From Heliocidaris tuberculata (taxonomy: Eukaryota > Echinodermata > Echinoidea > Camarodonta > Echinometridae): a stretch of DNA of 64,000 bases. The notes beneath the pieces are model-generated. The model did no database searches, was not told the DNA's origin, and saw nothing but the letters and a program-made list of their open reading frames with translations. The position numbers and the translations under genes were made by a program. The stretch is taken from the NCBI GenBank assembly GCA_025618425.1, contig CM046850.1, positions 9,536,749 to 9,600,748 on the forward strand, in the 5' to 3' direction. Below, one piece after another: positions 1-10,786 of the stretch. The number at the start of each line of letters is the position of its first letter. Positions within the stretch are counted from its first letter, which is position 1.

Positions 1-84
1 ATCAAGACAGATTACTCTCACCTACTTCCGTAGTACATTCGGCAAGCGTAAATTGCTGTGTTAAAAAAGACTCGGAAAATTACG

Positions 85-838
85 TTCGCCATAGGTATAA
101 CACGTGAAAAGATGTCTCCTTTTTTCTTGATATTTCATATCTTACTCTATCTTTTTCAAGTCTGATTTTTGAACGAAAGGAAGGATGGATAGTTCAAAAA
201 ACATTTCTTGAACCTTTACTTTCAATAAATGCCACTATAAATCTCAGGGATCATCCTGCTTTTTGACAAAGTCGTCTGCCATAGGGTTAACACGTAAAAA
301 CAGGGATTTTAAGAATGATTATATAGTTCCCCCATTATTACCTTGAATTTATTGTAAATGTGGCTTGCATGTAATTTGAGACTCTGAAATAGCTTAATGA
401 AGGCTCAAAAAGTGGAAGAGACCCCACATAAATCCCCGGGAATATGCATACTTTTGGCCTTCCAACTGCCATAGGTTAACACGCAAAAACAGGGATTTTG
501 AAATAATTTTAATTCCTCTAGTATTTGAAATTATGAAAAATGTGATTTACATGAAATTTCAAGCTCTGAATAGGTAAGGTAAAGACTCAACTAGTCGAAT
601 AGACCCCCCATAAATCCCCGGGAATATGCATGCTTTTGACCCAAAAAGGGTCTCGCCTGCCATAGGTTTACACGCGAAAACAAGGAATTTTGTGATGATT
701 ATAATTCCCATGGTATTTAATTGAAAATATGAAAAATGTGATTTACATGAAATTTCAAACTCTGAAAATGTATAATTAAGGCTCGATAAGTCCAATAGGT
801 CCCGCATAAATCCCCGGGAATATGCATGCTTTTGACAA
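85..838. repeat. Tandem satellite, four units of about 190 bp
   Basis: The word GCCATAGG followed by a TAACACG-like stretch recurs at about 88, 278, 468 and 659, a period of 190-191 bp. Units 2 to 4 share a core with AAATCCCCGGGAATATGCAT near the end; unit 1 is more diverged. No coding frame runs through the array. It may extend left of the window. Confidence 0.85.
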
Positions 839-1340
839 AAAAATAATAATTTGTCATACTACACGTGAAACCGTTTGTTGTTATTGATGACGTAATATGG
901 GCGTGTATATCGATCACGTGAGTTCGACGACATCCAATGAGATCATGCGCTAGCAGACGTCCGCAGCAATTGCAGCAGACCCAGCGGGTAAGAAGAAACG
1001 CTAACTAAAATCCAGTTCACTATCATATTTCTTATGGATCAGAGGCAAAATTCAGTGTGCCAAATTTATAAATTCCTAATGTTATATCACTGAATTACGG
1101 CAAGACAAATGGCTGTCGTTAGATCATGCAAGCAGAATAGCTGAGCTGAATAGCGACCGACACGGTGGCTCCTTGGGCTGGCTCTAGCCCTAGCTAGGCC
1201 AGGGTCTATCCTTCTGCAGTCCCGATGGAGGTGATGGCGTTACTGATGGAACTCTGTTTGCCAAGGGTGTTCTCCTCAAGTGGCTCATAAAAGTTTTTGC
1301 TTGCTGATCGTCATTTAGTTTGGGTTCAGCCAACGAGAGC
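839..1340 (+). promoter_or_regulatory. Possible promoter-like stretch, weak
   Basis: About 500 bases without a gene. It holds a CRE-like TGACGTAA (888-895), an E-box CACGTG (915-920), a CCAAT word (934-938) and a donor-like GTAAGA at 988. This could be a promoter with a non-coding first exon for the gene starting at 2865, but no link to that gene can be shown from the sequence and chance matches are possible. Confidence 0.15.
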
Positions 1341-1850
1341 GACAATGTCGTCGGGGGGGATGAGGTAGGGGAACTATAGCGTAACCGGGGGGGGGGGGGG
1401 GGGGGGCTGGCAGGGGGTAGAATGCCCTTGACAACTATTGACAACAAAAAAATGTGCTTCCTTTTAGAACTGATAACATTTTTCCCCCTTTTGCTTGTCA
1501 GAGAATTTTGGACGGAAAACAGACCTTAAAATAATTATGTGATAACCCCCTTTTTCCATGTAAGAGAATTATGGAGGAAAAACTGGAACCCATTAAATTC
1601 CCCTCCCCCCCCCCCCCCCCCCCCCCGTTACAAAATCCTGGATACGCCACTTTTTGTCCTCATTCCACTGGAGTCATTTTTACAGATCGGTTGTGAGAAA
1701 GAATAAGCGAGTATGAGAAAATGAAAGCCTGTCAGAGGGGGAAGGAAGGGAGAGAGAGAGAGACAAAGAGGCTCGGTGGGGGGGGGGGGGGGCGGCAAAA
1801 GGAACTTTGGGATATGCCTACAAGGACAGAATAGGGTTATGAGTGGATCT
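1341..1850. repeat. Homopolymer-rich block and G/C-run element fragment
   Basis: A run of 20 G (1387-1406), a run of 22 C (1605-1626) and a further G run near 1780 bracket text including GCTTGTCAGAGAATTTTGG (about 1492-1510). The same phrase recurs in the elements at 49340-49520 and 59508-60035, so this looks like a diverged member of that family. Confidence 0.5.
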
Positions 1851-1959
1851 ATTTTTGAAAGACTTTAATACTAATACTATAGCGGGGTTTGCTATACAGG
1901 TGCCGACTGCGCCGAGGTTGAGTTAGAGCAAGAGCAGAGAGCAGCGCCATCTAGTGCCC

Positions 1960-2600
1960 ATTGGAGAAGAAGAATATAATGTTTCAAAGACGAATATATT
2001 AAAAGACGAACATATTTCAAAGACGAACAAACCTGCTGTGGAATAAATGCCGCACAGAGTCGCACAGATCAAGGGCTCTGGAGTCGAATAGATACGACGA
2101 ATATTGTCAAGGACGAACAAAAAGACATCTAAATGATAAAGGATGAATATAATTTCAAGACGAAAATATCGAAATAGGTGAATATAATTAATGATGAAAA
2201 CATTCAAAAGATAAATGGATTAAAAAGACGAAAATATTGAAAAGATGAATATATGAAATACAGGAATATAATTTAAAGATAAAGTATTGAAGAGATGAAT
2301 AGATTAAAATGACAAAAATATTTAAAAGCTGAATATATAAAAAAGATAAATATAATGAAAAGACGAAAATATTGAAGAGATGAATATAATGAAAAGACGA
2401 AAATATTGAAGAGATGAATAGATTAAAATAACGAAAATATTGAAAAGCTGAATATATTTCTATAGAGATAAATATAAACAACTTCAAAAGATGAATATAT
2501 TTCTTCAGAGATGAATATAAATACAAGAGACGAATATATTAGAGACGAATATATATTAGAGATGAATGTAAATGCAAGAGACGAATATATTCCCCTTTGG
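1960..2600. repeat. Degenerate AT-rich tandem repeat
   Basis: Words such as GACGAAAATATTGAA and GATGAATATA alternate in units of roughly 30 bp with much drift. Translation gives only monotonous Ile/Phe/Tyr-rich strings on the minus strand, which are repeat artefacts, not protein. Confidence 0.7.
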
Positions 2601-2864
2601 CCTGCCATAGCACTGCACTGCACTGTACTGTGGGCCATGGGAGGAATCATCAATCGTCAACACACGCGCGATGTACTTATGTACATGGTTGCCTTGGTTG
2701 TCGCGCGGCGGCGTATAGCTAGCGAGTGCGATCGATCGCGATCGTGCATATGCATGCACAACTTACGTAACTGATCTTGTTTGACCAACGATTCGGTGAG
2801 CGTGAGTCGTTAAAATTTTGGCAGTAACTAGATCTAGATCTAGTATTAAAAGGTCTACCACATC

Positions 2865-2973
2865 ATGTCTACGAGGTCGTGCAGAAAGAAACAAAATCCG
2901 CGGGAACTCATAGAGCAAATGCTTGAAAGAACAACTTTGACAACCAGACGAATCGCTCACGATAATGTTCAAG
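2865..2973 (+). CDS. C6orf163-like coiled-coil protein, exon 1
   Basis: First coding exon, residues 1-36 plus one base. The ATG at 2865 opens a basic N-terminus (MSTRSCRKKQNPREL) and the frame runs to an AAG|GTGAAT donor at 2974. The full join is 2865-2973, 9663-9844, 12767-13012, 13599-13726, 14256-14325, 16784-17050: 1002 nt, 333 aa. Exon phases (1, 0, 0, 2, 0) agree at every junction, which supports the model strongly. The start is the only ATG seen in frame just before this exon; an upstream non-coding exon cannot be excluded. The family call rests on length (the human protein is about 330 aa), coiled-coil character and a similar C-terminal segment as recalled. Its biochemical role is not established. 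Confidence 0.6.
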
Positions 2974-3022
2974 GTGAATATCTATTAATATTAGTATTAA
3001 ACGTTACTAACCTTAATTTGGT

Positions 3023-4220
3023 ATGGTGGTGGATCCAGTTTCTGAACACTTTTCAGAAAATCAACGATAGCAAATAAAATATCAAACGAATATCTGTCAA
3101 ACTTACACAATGAATGCTCAAAGTCCTACAGAAAAAGAAGTTGATGGAATTTTAAAAAGACAACATAGAAAGTAATAGAATAGATTTAATACAATATTCC
3201 GTTCTGATTGAACCCCTTCCCAACGACGCTGCGTTTTGGTTCCTTGAGAAAAGGTATGCATAGACCTACTGTATTTCCGAACGTGTGAAACCTATGGGGA
3301 AAAGACAACCTTTGTTTCAATAGTGTTGTTTTCATACGCGTAGTCCCATGCGTATGAAATTTTGAAAACCCATTTTAGGCGCTTAACTGTACATGTTCGG
3401 TAATACAATCTGTTCGGAAATACAATCCATACGGCACTCGTGTGTCTGAACCACTCAGCCCCACTTGAAACTATGCAGCTGCAACCTGCTGTAATATATC
3501 CAGCCAAAATATCAGATCAAAATAGTGAAACTCAAAATATTACTTACCAGCAAGTTGTCTGTGAAAGTCCCTCTTGTTTGGTGACCAGCTAAACCAATGA
3601 TTCAGGGAATGTGGAATTTTAAGGATCAAATTTTGTGTTCATTCTGTTTTTCTGTTGAGACTGATTGATCCTTCTGTACTGCTGCCCTCTCTCTGTGGGG
3701 AGAGGAAATCTGCATTTGTTTACTGTGGCTGGCAGTAGTACAGCAGTAGAGGGCTGCCCTTATGTGTTTTCACCAACCATATTGGTTTGGGAGGACAAGG
3801 TTATATTATAACCTTGTTCATTGGATAAGTGCCATACGGTAGGTCTAGTCGGACAGTAGAGGATCCAGGAATTTGAAATGGGGGGGGGGGGGGAGGCGCC
3901 AGTGGCGAGGGAGCGGAGTATCATGGGAGGGGGTACGTATCCCCCCTCCCACGGTAAAAATTTTAAAAAAGAAAAATTAAAGAGGGGCGCGGGCCAATAC
4001 CTTTTTCAAGGGACCAAAACACTGCGTTGTTGGGAAGGGGTACGCTTGAAAGGGAATATCGTATTAAATCTAAACCTACGTTGTCTTTTTCAAATTCCAC
4101 CAACTTCCTATTCTAGGACTTACAGCATTCATTATGTAAGTTTGACAGATATTCATTCGATATTTTATTTGCTATGGTTGATTTTCTGAAAAGTGTGCGA
4201 TAATAGGATCCACAACCATA
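3023..4220. mobile_element. Inverted-repeat element built from two opposed copies of a 380-bp repeat
   Basis: Left part (3023-3430) begins GTATGGTGGTGGATCC and contains ACTTTTCAGAAAATCAACGA. The right part (3992-4220) is the reverse complement of the same unit, ending GGATCCACAACCATAC. The unit recurs whole at 43816-44194 (plus) and 53242-53622 (minus). The middle, 3431-3991, is unrelated and includes a poly-G run near 3880-3893. Confidence 0.7.
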
Positions 4221-4481
4221 CACTCGAGGGGAATGGTGGAAATACCTACCTTTGTCAATTGATCTAGACCTACATTCAAATCTGTGTAGGGTCTACCAGT
4301 ACATAATAATTTCAGCAAGATCATTGAATTGAAGATACAATAGAATGTTGTCATGACGCCAGGGAAAGCGCCCCTCTTTGAGTGATACCGTTTCTCTATT
4401 TTCACACTTCTTACAATTTGCTGATGTCCTTTTTCCTCATCGGGAAAGATTTGATGTATTTAATGTATCTGAAAGTGAATT

Positions 4482-5432
4482 CATGAGAAATTAAGCAACT
4501 TTATGCGGTAGCAGCTGCCACTAGCAGCACACAACACAGTCCTCACAAGCATTATGAAGACAGAGGAAAGAACTCATCTGCTAAGAGCAGGAGTGGTAAG
4601 GGTTCTCCAAGACGTGCTGCTCCTCACATCCCACAACCTTCGCGTCTAACAAGAGTGAATGAGCCTCTGATTATCCCAAGTCGTACTTTCTTCTCAAGGA
4701 ATGGAGCCCAAACCTCAAGTGGACACAGTAGTCCCTGTCCTACTCGTTCAAGTAAACAACTTTCCTCTCCACGCCCAGAATGCTCCAACAACCACCATGG
4801 CAAGGCATCAGCTCATAATTATCAGCAAGACCAAACAGACAACAAGCTAAACCTACAATCGCTCAATGAATTCCCTGTCCTTGGAGCACACACAGAAGGT
4901 GCCCCCCCTCAGACTACAACAGATCAAATCATTAAGAATGCTGCACAGGACCCAACCCAAAGACAGGTACATCAACAACCTATGCATGCTGCATATCCAA
5001 AACCATCTCACACTCTTTCTATGCCAGACAAGCCAACTAAATTGCATGATAGTCAAGCGCACCAAAAGCAGCAGCTCATGCAAGACCATAATGCAGCACA
5101 TCCTCAGCATCATATGCAGGAAAACCAGCAACTCTTCACTACCTCACACCCCCCTGGACCAACAAATCATATCGGAAATGGCAGCAACAATGTTTTGCCC
5201 ACATGCCCACAGCAAAGAAATATACCCAAAGCAGCTGCACCAAACATAGTTCCCTCTTCGAAGCAGGTTTTTCTTTCGGGTCGTGCTTCAACAGGAACCC
5301 ACTTAACAATGTTAGAAGCAGCATACCACTTTCTCATGAGCACAGTCCAGCTTTTGACCATACCAAATGTGATGAACCATTCCCCATCATTGCAAATCCT
5401 CATCAGCTACCACCAACAAATCATGAACTTGA
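4482..5432 (+). pseudogene. LINE ORF1-like region, frameshifted
   Basis: Low-complexity Ser, Gln, His, Pro and Thr-rich coding. One frame is open from about 4482 to 5638, but around 5270 the ORF1-like composition moves to the +1 frame (open about 5203-5724). No ATG is seen at the beginning of the open frame, so the 5' end may be truncated. There is no recognisable RNA-binding motif or zinc knuckle. It is probably the N-terminal gag-like part of the LINE; function is inferred only from position. Confidence 0.5.
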
Positions 5433-7928
5433 CACAGTCCAGTCTCAACCTACTACTTCCTCTGCAGCCTCCCAGAGCGAAAGGGATGTGGCAAACCAGA
5501 ATGGAGCGTACAAGTTTCAAAATCATATCAAGAGGCAACACAAGCATGGAAATGCTGGAAAAAAGCTGGAAAACCTACAAGGGTACCACTACACGTCAAG
5601 TATCTACAACTCAAGAAAGAATTCAGGAAAAAACTTAGACAGTCCAGGGCCCAAGAGCACAGACACCTCCTGTCAAGCATTGAGAATGCGTCAACAGCAA
5701 ACTCCAGACTATTTCACCGTCTAATCAAGAGGCAGCATCCCAACAACGGCACAAAGTCTCAAACAGAAATTCTGGAATACAAAGGTCAAACATACCAGGG
5801 AAATGATGTACCAGAAGGATGGAAATGCTACTTCTCAGACTTGGCCTTACCATCTGTGAATAATCAGGACTGCCAGCTGTCAACCCAACCTCCAATGACA
5901 TGTGAGGCTAACACCACCACCATGCTGGACACAGCCCTTATCACCTCCCAGGAGCTGAATATAGCAGCAGCTAAGCTTAAGAAAGGCAAGGCAAGTGGTC
6001 CTGATGACATCAGTCCCGAGCACGTCCAATACCTAGGTGACACTGCTAGGAGATTGATACTGCTGATATTTAATACTTTCCTGGCAACATCATATACTCT
6101 GCAGAGTCTAAAGGAGGGCCTAGTGCTTCCTTTACATAAGGGCAAGGGCAAAAACTCTCAAGACCCAAAGAACTATAGAGGGATTACCCTTACATCAACC
6201 CTCTGCAAGCTGCTGGAACTGGTCCTCAAACCACATATTGAGAAATCTCTCCTCCAGAGTGACATTCCAGATGAACTCCAATTTGGATTCCAAAAACAGC
6301 ACTCCTGCATCCTTACCTCATGCTGCCTCGAACTTATAATTGAGATTAATAATGTCGACAAAAAACCCACGTATGTTGCCCTTCTTGATGCTGAGAAAGC
6401 CTTTGATAAGGTGTGGCACGAAGGCCTCTTTCAGAAGCTGAAAGCCACAAATATACACCCAATACGACTCAACATGGTCAGCTCACTTTACAAAGATCTG
6501 CACAGCCAGGTCCTGTGGGATGGTAAAGTGAGTGAGCCCTTCCCTATCGTCCAAGGAGTCAGGCAGGGTGGAGTTTTGTCTCCACTCCTTTATACCACCT
6601 TTATCGACGCACTCATCAAAATCCTACGTAACAAGAAACTGGGATGCAACTTACTAGGTCGATACTCTGGTCTCCTTGTACTGGCAGATGACGTAGCTCT
6701 CCTCAGCTCATCGCCTAATGAACTGCAATGTATGCTGGATGTCACCGACAGCTACGCAAAAGAATGGAGATACAGAATTAATCCATCAAAAAGCTGTATC
6801 ATCATATTCAGTGAAGGCAAGATGGTCCAACATCCCACCTGGCATCTTGGAGCTGATACAATGCAGACTGCCCCAATGCATCCTCACCTTGGCATCACAA
6901 AATCCAGCATAAGGAGAGACCCAACAGAGGACATGATCTCAAAAGGTCTAAAAACATTCTATGCACTCACGGGGGCAGGAGCATATACAGGAGGACTATT
7001 TCCACAGTACAGCGCTGCCATATGGAAAGCCTACTGCATTCCTCGCATGCTGTATGGAGCAGCCATAACAAACTTCACCAAAGGAATGTCTAATAGACTC
7101 GATCAGGCACAACAGCAGTTATTTAAACAAATTCTCGGCCTCCCTAAATCAGCGGCTGATGAATCAGTTTACCTCCTTACCGGAATCATACCTCTGAGTG
7201 TCCAAGTGGAGCTAGAGAAGCTTCTTCTCATAGGACAGCTACTCGATCTCCCCCACAAACGATTTGAACACAGAACATTCCTTCATGCGCTATCCAAGCA
7301 AACTCCATCCATCAAAGCGTGGCAAGCCATTCTCAGCAAATACAAGCTACCTGATCTTCACTCGCTCACACTGCAACCAGTCCCATATGGACAGTGGAAG
7401 AGGATGGCAAAGGGAGCAGTAAGAGATGTGGTTGTAAGTAATACACTTGAGGCCATCCAAGTAAAATCAACACTCTCACTGTGGAGAAACATGAATATCC
7501 CAAACCCAACCAGTCTCTATCCACAAAGCAGCAGCTCAAAGTTCCTCCGGCAATCGGTAGTCATCAGAGCACAACTCCTGTGTCAAACATATCCCACTCA
7601 AACCAGACTTGTCACCATCAAGAAGACCACAACAGCCATCTGTCAGCTGTGCTACAAAGAAGAGGAGGATACATTTCACTTTGTGGCATCATGTACACAA
7701 CTGGAGACACACAGACAGGATTTCCTGAAAAAGTTGAGAAGTAAACACATGCCGGAAGAGATCTTCTCCCTCTATGACCAAACCAAGAGCAGAGCATTTA
7801 CAAAGGCCATACTCTTACCAAGCTCTCTTTACCTCCCTTCTCTATTGTACAATGAGCTGAACACAACTACTCTACTCTTTATCTACAATATTCATATAAA
7901 CCGTATCTCGTCTCTTTCCTCTCACTGA
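5433..7928 (+). CDS. LINE reverse transcriptase ORF
   Basis: The frame is open from 5433 (after a TGA) to the TGA at 7926-7928; the first ATG is 5841. The segment 5472-5840 encodes the basic linker that normally follows the endonuclease (AWKCWKKAGKP). Numbered from the 5841 Met: KGKASGPDDI near 48-57, YRGI at 112-115, motif A LLDAEKAFDKVW with catalytic Asp 183, QGVRQGGVLSP near 238-248, motif C VLADD with Asp 283-284 (Leu in place of the usual Tyr or Phe). A C-terminal zinc motif CX2CX8HX4C lies near residue 600 (about 7640-7695). The intact frame suggests relative youth or selection. It would prime reverse transcription of its own RNA at a nicked target; without endonuclease this copy should not mobilise itself by the normal route. 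Confidence 0.9.
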   Translation, partial: HSPVSTYYFLCSLPERKGCGKPEWSVQVSKSYQEATQAWKCWKKAGKPTRVPLHVKYLQLKKEFRKKLRQSRAQEHRHLLSSIENASTANSRLFHRLIKRQHPNNGTKSQTEILEYKGQTYQGNDVPEGWKCYFSDLALPSVNNQDCQLSTQPPMTCEANTTTMLDTALITSQELNIAAAKLKKGKASGPDDISPEHVQYLGDTARRLILLIFNTFLATSYTLQSLKEGLVLPLHKGKGKNSQDPKNYRGITLTSTLCKLLELVLKPHIEKSLLQSDIPDELQFGFQKQHSCILTSCCLELIIEINNVDKKPTYVALLDAEKAFDKVWHEGLFQKLKATNIHPIRLNMVSSLYKDLHSQVLWDGKVSEPFPIVQGVRQGGVLSPLLYTTFIDALIKILRNKKLGCNLLGRYSGLLVLADDVALLSSSPNELQCMLDVTDSYAKEWRYRINPSKSCIIIFSEGKMVQHPTWHLGADTMQTAPMHPHLGITKSSIRRDPTEDMISKGLKTFYALTGAGAYTGGLFPQYSAAIWKAYCIPRMLYGAAITNFTKGMSNRLDQAQQQLFKQILGLPKSAADESVYLLTGIIPLSVQVELEKLLLIGQLLDLPHKRFEHRTFLHALSKQTPSIKAWQAILSKYKLPDLHSLTLQPVPYGQWKRMAKGAVRDVVVSNTLEAIQVKSTLSLWRNMNIPNPTSLYPQSSSSKFLRQSVVIRAQLLCQTYPTQTRLVTIKKTTTAICQLCYKEEEDTFHFVASCTQLETHRQDFLKKLRSKHMPEEIFSLYDQTKSRAFTKAILLPSSLYLPSLLYNELNTTTLLFIYNIHINRISSLSSH

Positions 7929-7985
7929 ATATAATGATTAGTTGACCTGCTCAATTACATGTACACGCAATACTCTGTTGCTGAT

Positions 7986-8024
7986 CTCCGACAAAAGCGG
8001 AGGGAGAACAAGAAGAAGAAGAAG
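7986..8024 (+). other. LINE 3' end stem-loop and AAG tail
   Basis: CTCCG (7986-7990) pairs with CGGAG (7998-8002) around a 7-base loop, followed by repeated AAG. In many LINEs a 3' hairpin is the RT recognition site and a simple repeat forms the tail; that function is inferred here. Confidence 0.5.
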
Positions 8025-8372
8025 GTAGATTGTAGATCAAACTTCCAGTTGACCGATTTCAATTCCAGGTTTGCGAGTTCAAAAAATTTGCCTTGAAGTG
8101 AAAGTGACTGGATGTGCTTCAGCCAGTTTTGTGATCTTTCTTGAATAAAAAAGTTTTTGATTTCCTTTTTCATGCTTGGAAGTGTGGCATCGCATTTTGT
8201 AATGATTTGAAAACGTTATTGCTATTAACCTCTGTAGACTTTTTTCTGGACCACTGAGATTCTCTCTGTAGAGCAATATCTAAGCAATGATTAACATTTG
8301 CATCAGCAGTGACTCTTATTCTCTTATAATTTATTGTATTGATTTTTTACTTGAGTTTTAATCCATCAATTA

Positions 8373-9345
8373 GAATACACTTCATCTTTCAAACAAAAGG
8401 TGAAAACAATATTGCAATTCATGAATGACCCCCTCAACATCATTCAAAACAAATGAAGAACTCACTGTTGACAATAATGCATTTTGCAACATTTCGCTTT
8501 TGACTTGAGTCTTAAAGTGATTGATTAACTTTGTGAAAAATTGTAAAATCAGCTCAAATGCCAGTGAATTGTGTGCAGTCCTCTAACTACATATATAATT
8601 AAGGATATGTGAAAGTATGAGAGAAAATGGAACCCGTTTACTATCCTAAAAAAGAGAAAATCGCGATCAATCGCTAGCGTAAGTCGCTCGGCTTCTTCGC
8701 TGCGCTGCAGTCACAAAAACCAAGCACCAGCGCTTGGCGATTTCAGAGCGGGTTTCTAGCCCGTACAGTATTCTGTGATAGAGCGAGGTATGCCAACCGT
8801 AAGAGTTCTTTATGGTTCGGTGGTACTCTATCCCGACATCAATGTTCAATCGTAAATATCTTGATATATAAACGATCGATCAGCTTATAAAACTCAGGCG
8901 ATTCCTGTCTGAGCTAAAGGTTTGCAATTATGATTACAGCATTAGCTGGAACAGTGATTTTTTTTTTCAATCCTGGGCGAAGTTAATCAATGCCTTTAAT
9001 CTAGACCTAATTAGGAAGAATCTAGGAAGAACAGAGCCATTAAGTTAATGGCTTTGAATAGAGCTTTCCAGCTGTTATTTATTTATTTTTTAATTCTTGA
9101 TTTATATATTCCTGTACATGTATATATAAGTGGGTACTGATGATCTTTTTATACAGAAAATAAAACCAACCTACCAATCAGTCGATTAAACTACACTTCA
9201 TCTTCTAAACAAAAGGTGAAAACAACATTGCACTTCACTGTACTTTACTCAAAACACAAATCCACCCTCCAAACATTACAAAAGAAAGGAAAATTCACTG
9301 TTGACAATAACAATGCATTTTCAACATTTCACTTTTGACTTGGCC
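8373..9345 (+). repeat. Pair of diverged direct repeats in intron 1
   Basis: The stretch 8373-8520 and the stretch 9186-9345 share words such as ACACTTCATCTT, AACAAAAGGTGAAAACAA and CACTGTTGACAATAA in the same order and orientation. They look like an old local duplication or two copies of one dispersed repeat. The DNA between has no recognised gene. Confidence 0.6.
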
Positions 9346-9662
9346 CTGTATTCAGGTGTACTGCACATTCCATAATCAGTACAAATGGGGCATCGTTTTA
9401 AGGGGGAGTAAACATGTTTTTCAATGATACCAAATGCAAATGTACATGTAGGATACTATAGTAACAAGGGAGATCAATGCTCAAACTTGACTTGCAGAAT
9501 TTTTTTTAAGGGGTTCATGCCAAGTTTTTTCAGAATGAGTGTAAATGCACAAAAGTTGTGACTCATTTTGCATCATTTTGAATAAACTTTTTTATTTCTT
9601 ACACACTTATGACTATGCATTAGAGTAAAGGGCTCAAGTAAACTCTGTTGTATTTGTATTAG

Positions 9663-9844
9663 ATGTTGGTGGAGCTGCTTACTTTAGAGCACATGAAGCA
9701 TGGAGACTGGATAAGGAGGAGTCTATTCGTAAAGCCGTGCAGGAGACAGAGCAGAAAGCAGCTCGGATCTTAAAAGAAACTCTGGAAAAAACTCTGAAAG
9801 AGGCAGCAGAAGACAAGAGAAAGGCATTAGAAGAAGCGAGATTG
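9663..9844 (+). CDS. C6orf163-like coiled-coil protein, exon 2
   Basis: Residues 37-97. The acceptor TTTGTATTAG precedes 9663 and the donor is TTG|GTATGT. The first two bases complete the GAT codon begun in exon 1. The product is a charged helix rich in Glu, Lys, Ala and Arg (AVQETEQKAARILKETLEKT) typical of coiled coil. The last 114 bases and 100 bases of the following intron are tandemly repeated at 9945-10158. Confidence 0.75.
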
Positions 9845-10158
9845 GTATGTTCTGGGACATTTTTACATTCTTTATTTTGTTTGGTCTTATCATAATCCAT
9901 TCCATAGTACATGGGAAACTCGATATAACGAGGCTGTGGGTACCAAAGCCGTGCAGGAGACAGAGCAGAAAGCAGCTCGGATCTTAAAAGAAACTCTGGA
10001 AAAAACTCTGAAAGAGGCAGCAGAAGACAAGAGAAAGGCATTAGAAGAAGCGAGATTGGTATGTTCTGGGACATTTTTACATTCTTTATTTTGTTTGGTC
10101 TTATCATAATCCATTCCATAGTACATGGGAAACTCGATATAACGAGGCTGTGGGTACC
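9731..10158 (+). repeat. Tandem duplication of part of exon 2 (2 x 214 bp)
   Basis: 9731-9944 and 9945-10158 match base for base by eye. Each unit has the last 114 nt of exon 2, its donor, 65 bp of intron and the first bases of a pogo-like terminal repeat. Copy 2 has no acceptor in front of it, so it should not act as an exon. Perfect identity means a very recent event or an assembly duplication. Confidence 0.9.
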
Positions 10159-10560
10159 GAAGGATTTTCCTCGTTATAGCTGTCATCTCATTATATCAGA
10201 ACATACATAAAAATTCACATATGGGACTAGATTCTACATGTACACTAATAATGAATGTACCTAGTTCTGCTGCAGCTGCTTATATGTCATTTGAAAGCTG
10301 TAAAGGCAATAATAATATGTTCATTCGTGATCTGAATTAGCTAATAAAATATTGGATCATGTTGGAAAAATGTGTTAAAAGCATTATTTTCAGACACTAA
10401 GTTACTCACTAAGAGTTGAGTCCGTCACACTTCCGCATTGAATATACATACATGTACATGTATCGCGATCGGGACTGCGCCTCTATACTTTCATCATAGC
10501 GCATACTCATGGTATGAAAATAGGTCTCATTCATATTTCGGGGGCTGGTCTCCCTGTGCT

Positions 10561-10720
10561 GTGATATGAATAAAAAGACACTCCCTGCAATGTGATATGA
10601 ATAAAAAGACGCGACCGGTGCTCTGGTACAAATAAAAAGATGTTCCCTGCGCTGTGTGTGATACAAATAAAAAGACGCTCCCTGTGCTGTGTGTGAAATA
10701 CAAATAAAAAGACGCACCCC
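10561..10720. repeat. Short minisatellite, units of 31-37 bp
   Basis: AATAAAAAGA recurs at about 10569, 10600, 10631, 10666 and 10703, each followed by a CTCCCTG or related phrase. Apparent minus-strand ORFs here with repeated 'FYLYHT' are artefacts of the repeat. Confidence 0.75.
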
Positions 10721-10786
10721 GCATCGCATCCTCATCGTCATTGGGCCGCTCAAATGCCCCGATATCTCTCTACTAACTACATGTAT

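Larger units (their letters stand above)
4482..8015 (+). mobile_element. Non-LTR retrotransposon (LINE), apparently lacking endonuclease
   Basis: Plus-strand element with a Ser/Gln/His/Pro-rich 5' region, a long reverse transcriptase ORF (5433-7928), a short 3' tail containing a CTCCG/CGGAG stem-loop (7986-8002) and a terminal AAG-repeat (about 8009-8024). No apurinic endonuclease domain is visible between the 5' region and the RT linker, so the copy looks internally deleted. It sits inside intron 1 of the coiled-coil gene in the same orientation. Clade not assigned. Confidence 0.85.
2974..9662 (+). other. Intron 1 of the coiled-coil gene (6.7 kb)
   Basis: Donor GTGAAT, acceptor TTTGTATTAG. 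It contains an inverted-repeat element (3023-4220), a same-strand LINE (about 4482-8015) and two related stretches at 8373-8520 and 9186-9345. The segment 8521-9185 shows no recognisable gene. Confidence 0.7.

Noticed and set aside
1960..2600. Minus-strand frames with repeated IHLFNIFVF, membrane-like
   Set aside because: Direct translation of a 30-bp AT-rich tandem repeat.
2687..2702. X-box-like GTTGCCTTGGTTGTC upstream of the coiled-coil gene
   Set aside because: Only one half-site fits the RFX consensus; too weak to call.
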